The translations under genes were made by a program, and so were the position numbers. A stretch of 20,899 bases of DNA from JANLIQ01 sp964358205 (GTDB lineage Bacteria > Patescibacteriota > UBA1384 > 2-12-FULL-50-11): NCBI GenBank assembly GCA_964358205.1, contig CAYHNZ010000015.1, positions 1-20,899 of the forward strand, in the 5' to 3' direction. The notes beneath the pieces were generated by a model, which was given only the letters and a program-made list of their open reading frames with translations, was not told where the DNA came from and ran no database searches. This document shows positions 20,538-20,899 of the stretch, one piece after another; position 1 is the first letter of the stretch, and each line of letters begins with the position of its first letter.

Positions 20538-20619
20538 ATCAATGAAAATGTTCCACACCCCGTTAGCGGATGCAGTACTTTAGCCGACTCGTTGCGGTTG
20601 TTTTGAAACGGAGCTAAAG

Positions 20620-20899
20620 ATCGAACGAAAGCTACTCGTTAACGAAGGGATTGTCGCCAGCCAGGTTTATCTGATTATGCCTGACGGCCGATCAGCTGGA
20701 AAAGTTTCAAGCGATCAAGCCAAGTACCTTGCCAGTCAGTACGAACTCGATTTAGTGTTGATTAATGTCAATGCCAATCCGCCGATTGCCAAAATTCTCG
20801 ACTATAACAAGTTTCGCTATCAACAAGAGAAGCAAGCTCGGGGTGGCAAGAAAATTGGTCAGCTCAAAGAGGTGCGATTAAGTTATCGAATTGACCCCC
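20620..20899 (+). CDS. infC: Translation initiation factor IF-3, N-terminal part, ATC start (runs off the window)
   Basis: Binds the 30S subunit and enforces correct start-codon choice. The 93 codons present carry ERKLLVNEGIVASQVYLIMPDG, DQAKYLASQYELDLVLINVNANPPIAKILDYNKFRYQQEK and LKEVRLSYRIDP, the whole N-terminal domain and the start of the linker region of IF-3. No ATG, GTG or TTG is available between the upstream in-frame TAG (20581) and the conserved region. GGAG (20610-20613) lies six bases before ATC 20620. Bacterial infC genes classically use AUU or related rare starts for autoregulation, so ATC is credible. Downstream rpmI and rplT are expected but lie outside. Confidence 0.9.
   Translation, partial: MERKLLVNEGIVASQVYLIMPDGRSAGKVSSDQAKYLASQYELDLVLINVNANPPIAKILDYNKFRYQQEKQARGGKKIGQLKEVRLSYRIDP

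Overview
The window looks like chromosomal DNA from a small-genome bacterium of the Candidate Phyla Radiation (Patescibacteria) type. This is an inference from compact proteins, tight gene overlaps, a DUF5665-like small membrane protein, a VKOR/DsbA pair, an LCP protein with a LytR_C tail, a short TsaB, three tRNA genes without encoded CCA, and intergenic micro-repeats. No marker here fixes the phylum. The genetic code appears to be standard: 9 genes stop at TAA, 8 at TAG and 3 at TGA. One conserved gene, purH, nevertheless has an in-frame TGA exactly where its family has a glycine.

Layout. 72-1896 (minus): a VKOR, DsbA-like, FolD operon joined by TAATG overlaps. 1952-2623 (plus): an RsuA/RluB-type pseudouridine synthase. 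2630-3364 (minus): an HTH protein with a LAGLIDADG-like body. 3468-4211 (plus): tRNA-Lys and a DedA-family membrane protein, converging on a small membrane protein. 4487-4921 (minus): a 144-codon reading frame with no ATG, GTG or TTG start, but with a good Shine-Dalgarno in front of ATA. A 39-bp palindrome separates it from the divergent tRNA-Asp. 9344 down to 5322 (minus): tRNA-Gln, tsaE, tsaB, an LCP/LytR protein, a multi-pass membrane protein and a SurA/PpiC-like foldase. 14423 down to 9451 (minus): purB, purE-purC and purH as three promoter-gene-terminator modules covering AIR to IMP. 15255-14595 (minus): an enlarged RNase P RNA with repeat-rich insertions. 19077 down to 15417 (minus): uvrA and rnhB. 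19380 to the end (plus): a bactofilin, a degenerate lipid-kinase-fold protein and the start of infC, which uses ATC as start.

How the parts relate. FolD makes the 10-formyl-THF that PurH consumes, so the window encodes the last five steps of IMP synthesis plus its one-carbon donor, but no PurF, D, N, L, M or K. TsaE and TsaB belong to t6A modification of ANN-decoding tRNAs such as the tRNA-Lys found here. VKOR and DsbA form a disulfide-making pair, and LCP, the PPIase and bactofilin belong to the envelope.

Most notable observations: the glycine-position TGA in purH; two probable non-canonical (ATA, ATC) starts with identical Shine-Dalgarno spacing; nested inverted repeats that pair the end of tsaE with the start of tsaB; tsaE starting two bases after a tRNA; probable leaderless genes; a recurring extended -10 promoter motif; and a LexA-like palindrome on the uvrA promoter.
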